From contig NZ_LBIA02000001.1 of the NCBI RefSeq assembly GCF_001006325.2, positions 2,791,501 through 2,855,500 of the forward strand: a stretch of DNA of 64,000 nucleotides. Direction: 5' to 3'. Each line of letters starts with the position of its first letter. Within the stretch, counting starts at the first letter, position 1. This stretch comes from Afipia massiliensis (GTDB lineage Bacteria; Pseudomonadota; Alphaproteobacteria; Rhizobiales; Xanthobacteraceae). Below, one piece after another: positions 59,617 to 64,000 of this stretch. A model generated the notes under the pieces. That model made no database searches. It was not told the DNA's origin and worked only from the letters and a program-made list of their open reading frames with translations. The position numbers and the translations under genes are program-made.

Positions 59617-61086
59617 ATGCTCGACAAGACCAAAGCAGAAAGCGACCACTTCGATGTGCTGATCGTCGGCGCGGGCCTGTCGGGCATCGGCGCCGGTTAT
59701 CACCTGCAGAAGAATTGCCCCGGCAAAAGCTACGCGATCCTCGAAGGCCGCGAGAGCATCGGCGGCACCTGGGATCTGTTCCGTTATCCCGGCATCCGCT
59801 CCGACTCGGACATGTACACGCTCGGCTATTCGTTCAAGCCGTGGACCGAAGCCAAGGCCATCGCCGACGGGCCGCGCATCCTCAACTACGTCAACGAGAC
59901 CGCGCGCGACAACGGCATCGAGCAGAAAATCCGATTCAACCACCGCGTCAAAAGCGCGTCGTGGTCATCGAAAGACGCGCGCTGGACCGTCGAGGTGGAG
60001 CGGGGGCCTGCAAAGGAGATCGCGCATCTCACCTGCAATTTCCTGTTCATGTGCAGCGGCTACTACTCCTATGAGGGCGGCTATTCGCCGGAGTTTCCCG
60101 GCGCGGATCAGTTCGCCGGCCGCATCGTCCATCCGCAGAAGTGGACCAGCGATATCGATTACGCCGGCAAGCGCGTGGTGGTGATCGGCTCGGGCGCGAC
60201 CGCCGTGACGCTGGTGCCGGAAATGGCCAAGACCGCGGCGCATGTCACCATGCTGCAGCGTTCGCCGACCTATGTGGTCGCGCGGCCCGCCGAAGACGCG
60301 CTCGCCAACAAACTGCGTGAAAAACTTCCGGCGAAGGTCGCCTATCACATGATCCGCTGGCGCAATGTGCTCTGGGGCATGTATTTCTTCCAGCTCTGCC
60401 GCCGCAAGCCGGAGCGCGCCAAGCAGTTGATCCTCGGCGGCGTGCGCCATGCGCTCGGGCGGGATTACGACATCGCCACGCATTTCACGCCGCGTTACAA
60501 TCCGTGGCAGCAGCGGTTGTGCCTGGTGCCGGACGGCGACCTGTTCAAGTCGATCAAGGACGGCCGCGCGTCGGTGGTCACCAACACCATCGAGACGTTC
60601 ACGCCGAAAGGCATCCGTCTCAGTGACGGCAGCGAACTGGATGCCGACCTGATCGTCACCGCCACCGGCCTCAATCTGCAGGTGCTCGGCGGCATGCAGG
60701 TCAGCGTCGACGGCAGCAACGTCGATTTCGCCAACACCCTGAACTACAAGGGCATGATGTATTCCGACGTGCCGAACCTGGCCTCATCGTTCGGCTATAC
60801 CAACGCCTCGTGGACGCTGAAATGCGATCTCACCTGTGAGTATGTCTGCCGCCTGATCAACTACATGGACAAGCGCGGCTACAGGCAGTGCACGCCGCGC
60901 AACACCGATCCCGAAGTGAAACAGGAGAACTGGCTCGATTTCACCTCGGGTTACGTGCAGCGCTCGGTGGCGAAGATGCCGAAGCAAGGCTCGAAGCGGC
61001 CGTGGAAGCTCTATCAGAACTACGCGCTCGATATCGTCTCGCTGCGGCTCGGCAAGGTCGATGACGGCGTCATGGTGTATGAGTAA
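59617..61086 (+). CDS. Flavin-containing monooxygenase / Baeyer-Villiger monooxygenase-like
   Basis: A 489-residue FAD/NADPH monooxygenase. The FAD loop is VGAGLSGIGAGYH, the motif IGGTWDLFRYPGIRSDSDMYTLGYSFKPW follows, the fingerprint FAGRIVHPQKW fits the FxGxxxHxxxW pattern, and the NADPH loop is VVIGSGATAVTL. It inserts oxygen into ketones or heteroatoms. Length fits this group. AGGGAG lies upstream of ATG 59617. It follows the O-methyltransferase on the same strand, suggesting a small secondary-metabolism or detoxification unit (inference). Confidence 0.93.
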   Translation: MLDKTKAESDHFDVLIVGAGLSGIGAGYHLQKNCPGKSYAILEGRESIGGTWDLFRYPGIRSDSDMYTLGYSFKPWTEAKAIADGPRILNYVNETARDNGIEQKIRFNHRVKSASWSSKDARWTVEVERGPAKEIAHLTCNFLFMCSGYYSYEGGYSPEFPGADQFAGRIVHPQKWTSDIDYAGKRVVVIGSGATAVTLVPEMAKTAAHVTMLQRSPTYVVARPAEDALANKLREKLPAKVAYHMIRWRNVLWGMYFFQLCRRKPERAKQLILGGVRHALGRDYDIATHFTPRYNPWQQRLCLVPDGDLFKSIKDGRASVVTNTIETFTPKGIRLSDGSELDADLIVTATGLNLQVLGGMQVSVDGSNVDFANTLNYKGMMYSDVPNLASSFGYTNASWTLKCDLTCEYVCRLINYMDKRGYRQCTPRNTDPEVKQENWLDFTSGYVQRSVAKMPKQGSKRPWKLYQNYALDIVSLRLGKVDDGVMVYE

Positions 61087-61135
61087 GACGACACGTTCTC
61101 CGCCGTCATTCATGTGGCTTTTTGATCTCTCGACA

Positions 61136-61239
61136 CGTCATTCCGGGATGCGCCCCTTGGCGCAGACCCGGAATCCATTTTCGTTTATAACGCCACTGGA
61201 TTCCGGCTTCGCTCGCTGAGCGAGCGCCCCGGAATGACG
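61136..61239. repeat. Palindromic repeat, family D
   Basis: Ends cgtcattccggg and cccggaatgacg, inner arms cccggaatccat and tggattccggctt. It closely matches the copy at 53214-53311. Confidence 0.88.
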
Positions 61240-61256
61240 AAAAACTGGAGTTTTCT

Positions 61257-61682
61257 ATGAAATGTTTCCCCTTCGCGCTCGGCCTGTTGTTGGTCGCGTC
61301 GCCGCTCTATGCGGACAATCACACGGTAACCAGCAAGATCGTCGTCAAGCCGGTCATCTCCTCGACGGTGACGTCGAGCGGTCAGCCGATAGTGCTGCCG
61401 CAGAAGGATGCGCAGGTCATCGTCTCGACCTACGAGATTCCGGCGGGCGCGGTGCTGCCGAAGCACAAGCATCCGTTTCCGCGCTATGGCTACGTGCAGG
61501 CGGGGACCATCGAAGTCACCAACATCGATACCGGCAAAACCGAGACCTTCAAGACCGGAGATTTCATTCTCGAAGCCGTCGATCAGTGGCACTTCGGTAC
61601 GAACAAAGGTCCCGAGCCGGTGAAACTGCTGGTCATCGACATGGTCGAGAAGGGCCAGAGCAACACGGTCCTGCACAAGTAG
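61257..61682 (+). CDS. Secreted cupin-domain protein
   Basis: A 141-residue protein with a signal peptide (MKCFPFALGLLLVASPLYA, cleaved before DNH). The cupin motif 1 is GAVLPKHKHPFPRYGYVQAGTIEV (two His, one Glu in the usual places) and motif 2 is FKTGDFILEAVDQWHFGTN. It may bind a metal or a small ligand in the periplasm. GGAG lies 6 nt before the ATG. Function unknown; there is no clear link to neighbours. Confidence 0.82.
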   Translation: MKCFPFALGLLLVASPLYADNHTVTSKIVVKPVISSTVTSSGQPIVLPQKDAQVIVSTYEIPAGAVLPKHKHPFPRYGYVQAGTIEVTNIDTGKTETFKTGDFILEAVDQWHFGTNKGPEPVKLLVIDMVEKGQSNTVLHK

Positions 61683-61841
61683 GCATTTGACTGAAATTTG
61701 ACAGCTGGCTGGCGAGCCTGTTGCGCCCGGTTCGACTTGGGCGCAATTTGCTTGCGGCGGTGGCGCGCCTGCGATGATCCGGAGCAGGGGCGCCGCCAGG
61801 AGGCGTGTATTGCAACACATTCATTTCAAGCGAGGCGGACC

Positions 61842-62060
61842 ATGCGCTGGTTGAACACGGCTGTGATTGTCGTTCTTGTCGCGGGGATTCTGATCTTCGC
61901 GTTTCAGAATCTTCAGAGCGTGACGGTGTCCTTCCTCGGCCTGCGGATCACCGCGCCGTTGGCAGTGCATATCTTGATTGTTTACGTCGTCGGCATGGCG
62001 ACGGGCGGCAGCGCCTGGGCGCTGACGCGCTGGGCCTTGCGCGGGGCAAAAGCGCCGTAG
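61842..62060 (+). CDS. Small LapA-domain (DUF1049-like) membrane protein
   Basis: A 72-residue protein with two membrane segments, residues ~5-22 (AVIVVLVAGILIFAFQN) and 38-60 (PLAVHILIVYVVGMATGGSAW), the hairpin form of the LapA/DUF1049 family, with the conserved FQNLQSVTVSFLG. GAGG lies 6 nt upstream of ATG 61842. LapA-like proteins of E. coli help with LPS assembly; the homology here is short. Confidence 0.82.
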   Translation: MRWLNTAVIVVLVAGILIFAFQNLQSVTVSFLGLRITAPLAVHILIVYVVGMATGGSAWALTRWALRGAKAP

Positions 62061-62077
62061 CCTTCGTTCCGCGGCAG

Positions 62078-62959
62078 CTACATGTGACGGCGGATGAACG
62101 CGCCGACACTCGCAAGCGCGCGGCGGCCGGGTTCGAGATGCGCGTTCCACAGCGGCCAGGCGTGGATCATTTCCGGCCACACTTCCAGCGTGACGTCGAC
62201 ATCGGCGGCACCGAGCGCCGCCGCGAAGCGCGTCGCGTCATCGAGCAGCGTCTCGTGCGACCCGACCTGAACCAGCGTCGGCGGAAATCCGTGCAGATCG
62301 GAAAACAGCGGTGAAATGCGCGGATCGTTCCGCGCCACCCCTGAAGGCACGAAGGCGTCGGCGAGTTCGCCGAGATAGCCCTTGTGGATGATCGGATCGA
62401 GCGTGTCCTTGGTCGCCAGCGACGCACCTGACATGGTGAGGTCGGTCCAGGGCGAGGCCAGCCACGCGCAGGACGGATGCTCGCCTTGTTCCCGCAGCGT
62501 GTTGATCAGCACGGCGGTGAGGTTGCCGCCCGCGCTGTCGCCGCCGATGGCGATCTGCGACGGCAGATAGGCTTGCTTGCGCAAGTATCGCCATGCGGCC
62601 ATGGCGTCGTCGAACGCTGCAGGAAACGGATGCTCCGGCGCGAGCCGATAGCCGACCGCGAGCGTCCGGATTCCCGCCGCGCGCCCGGCTTCGGTCACCA
62701 TGCGGCGGTGGCTTGTAATCGAGCCCGAGCAATAGCCGCCGCCGTGGAAGAACATCAGCACACGCGAGGCATCGCTGCCGGGCGCAAGCGACCATTCACC
62801 GGGCACGCCGTTTACATCGACGCTGGTGAGCGTGATGTCATCGGCGACCGGCCAGACCGAACCGATCTCGTCGAGTCTTTCCCGCCGCTGCGCCCAGCCC
62901 ACCGGCCGGGCCTTCGCCGTCAGCAGCGCGCGGATCGCGTCGATTTCGGAGGAGGGCAT
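62078..62959 (-). CDS. Alpha/beta hydrolase, hormone-sensitive lipase type
   Basis: A 293-residue esterase of the HSL family. The oxyanion-hole motif is FFHGGGYCSGS, the nucleophile elbow is GGDSAGGNL, the Asp is probably in VGSHETLLDDATRFA, and the His is in EMIHAWPLW. It hydrolyses short-chain esters. No leader peptide is seen, so it is cytoplasmic. The LapA-like gene converges on it from the left; it is followed upstream by the cyclase gene on the same strand. Confidence 0.93.
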   Translation of the reverse strand: MPSSEIDAIRALLTAKARPVGWAQRRERLDEIGSVWPVADDITLTSVDVNGVPGEWSLAPGSDASRVLMFFHGGGYCSGSITSHRRMVTEAGRAAGIRTLAVGYRLAPEHPFPAAFDDAMAAWRYLRKQAYLPSQIAIGGDSAGGNLTAVLINTLREQGEHPSCAWLASPWTDLTMSGASLATKDTLDPIIHKGYLGELADAFVPSGVARNDPRISPLFSDLHGFPPTLVQVGSHETLLDDATRFAAALGAADVDVTLEVWPEMIHAWPLWNAHLEPGRRALASVGAFIRRHM

Positions 62960-62989
62960 GGTGCTGACCCCTGTTGCGTAAAAGAGACC

Positions 62990-64000
62990 TTACTTCTGCT
63001 CAAGCCGCCAGACACCGTCCCAGTCATCGCCGGGCGGGGTTGATGCAAAGCCGTCGAGTCGCTTGATGAGTGTCAGCGACGGGCCGTCATCAGGAACGGA
63101 ATCGAGCGCTGCGGCGAAGGCGCGGCGCGCGTCGTCCCAGCGCCGGGCCCGATAGGCGGCAAGCCCGTCCGAGTAATGATCCCGAAGCGCGATCTGGGAT
63201 GCAGTCAACGTGCCCTTGCGGCCCATGATCTCGAACACCGCCTGCGGTTCGGTTTGACCGACCATCACGATCCGATCGATCTCGCGGGTTTCTATGTCGG
63301 CGGCGGCACCCGCGACAGTCGCCTCTGACACCAGCACGCGGCTGCCATACGCCTTGTTCGCGCCTTCCAGCCGCGATGCGAGGTTCACGGTGTCGCCCAT
63401 CACGGTGTAGCTCATCATCAGTTCAGAGCCGATGCTGCCGACCAGCACTTCACCAGTGGCGATGCCGATGCGAATGTCGAACGGCGCCGGGAGATTGCGG
63501 ACACCGAGCAGTTCCGGAAGCTCGGCACGCAATTGCGGGATCAGCTCCAGCATGTCGAGCGCGGCGATGCTGGCGAGCCGCGCCTGATCCGCGTCGGCGG
63601 TGAAGGGAGGCCCCCAATAGGCCATGATGGCGTCGCCGATATATTTGTCGATGATGCCTTCATGCTGGCGAACGGGTGCGGACATCGCCGAGAGATAGCG
63701 GTTCATCACCTTGACCAGTCCCTGCGGCGTTGTCCCCCGGCTGGTGCTGCTGAATCCCTTCACATCGCAGAACAGCACGGTCATGACGCGGCGCTGACCT
63801 TCGGATGCCAGCGCAGGCCGGTCGATCAGCCCTTCGACCACGCGCGGATCGATATACTTTCCGAAGGTTTCGCGGATGCGCTCCTTGAGGCGCAACTGCT
63901 CGACCATGCTGTTGAACGCCGTGGTGAGCTGGCCGATTTCGTCCCGCGTGGTGACCACGAGCTTTTCCTCGAGATGTCCGGCTTCGACTGCCCGGGCACC
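62990..64000 (-). CDS. Adenylate/guanylate cyclase, class III, 5' end outside window
   Basis: The frame runs to the right edge: at least 336 codons. It begins in a HAMP-like linker (HLEEKLVVTTRDEIGQLTTAFNSMVEQL), so membrane segments and a sensor domain are expected further right. The class III catalytic domain follows: FCDVKGFSS, DKYIGDAIMAYWG and IGIATGEVLVGSIGSELMMSYTVMGDTVNLASRLEGA, with the metal Asp residues (FCDVKGF, GDAIMA) present. A short C-terminal region with DDARRAFAAALDSVPDDGPS looks TPR-like. Products are cAMP or cGMP; the Lys/Asp substrate pair suggests adenylate cyclase. Confidence 0.92.
   Translation of the reverse strand, partial: GARAVEAGHLEEKLVVTTRDEIGQLTTAFNSMVEQLRLKERIRETFGKYIDPRVVEGLIDRPALASEGQRRVMTVLFCDVKGFSSTSRGTTPQGLVKVMNRYLSAMSAPVRQHEGIIDKYIGDAIMAYWGPPFTADADQARLASIAALDMLELIPQLRAELPELLGVRNLPAPFDIRIGIATGEVLVGSIGSELMMSYTVMGDTVNLASRLEGANKAYGSRVLVSEATVAGAAADIETREIDRIVMVGQTEPQAVFEIMGRKGTLTASQIALRDHYSDGLAAYRARRWDDARRAFAAALDSVPDDGPSLTLIKRLDGFASTPPGDDWDGVWRLEQK

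Overview
The window is high-GC DNA with short intergenic gaps. Its content is that of an alphaproteobacterium of the Nitrobacteraceae/Bradyrhizobiaceae type (Bradyrhizobium, Afipia or Rhodopseudomonas-like): several branched-chain-type ABC transporter operons paired with acyl-CoA ligases and CaiB/BaiF CoA-transferases, a tripartite tricarboxylate transporter, an ECF41 sigma factor module, and many dispersed long palindromes. The genus is inferred from gene content and repeat style; no rRNA or tRNA gene is visible.

Layout. 1-9871: a hydroxy-acid/glyoxylate catabolic locus. A minus-strand operon (FAD/Fe-S D-2-hydroxyacid dehydrogenase, GlcG-like protein, CoA-transferase running off the edge) and a FadR-type GntR regulator face a plus-strand operon of serine-glyoxylate-type aminotransferase and TctC-TctB-TctA. 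9971-15195: single genes (secreted protein, amidase, MFS carrier, exported CXXCH protein). 15388-25150: a long minus-strand operon reading LivG, acyl-CoA synthetase, LivH, LivM, binding protein, LivF, PaaK-like ligase, CoA-transferase, opposite a Crp-family regulator. 26552-32570: a second minus-strand ABC operon (binding protein, LivH, LivM, LivG, LivF) followed by a CDF-like membrane protein. 32913-43429: mixed housekeeping and accessory genes (fcl, DUF1810, YjbQ, a tandem CoA-transferase, HemD-like, purU, Host_attach-like, MetE-like, long AI-2E-family protein). 43457-45143: a small membrane protein with an HlyD-type fusion protein. 45477-47629: epimerase, AhpD-like protein and ECF41 sigma factor, with a predicted ECF41 promoter upstream. 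47971-48712: two small secreted proteins. 48933-53204: an HTH plus SAM-methyltransferase-like protein, metK and ahcY, i.e. the SAM cycle. 53388-56099: glycosyltransferase, RmlC-like cupin, arginase. 56100-57560: a lower-GC accessory patch with a solitary AbiTii-domain (phage-abortive-infection-type) gene. 58065-64000: cspA, an O-methyltransferase, an FMO/BVMO, a cupin, a LapA-like protein, an HSL-type hydrolase and an adenylate/guanylate cyclase cut by the edge.

Most interesting points: (i) the HTH-methyltransferase fusion upstream of metK-ahcY, with an 11-bp inverted repeat and further TGCCCAC half-sites in front of it, which suggests a SAM-linked autoregulator; (ii) the ECF41 module with an exact TGTCACA/CGTC promoter; (iii) the isolated AbiTii gene; (iv) a LivF with an Arg in place of the Walker A Lys; (v) a single-chain double CoA-transferase; (vi) inverted repeats placed directly after all three solute-binding-protein genes. 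No CRISPR array, prophage or insertion sequence was found.
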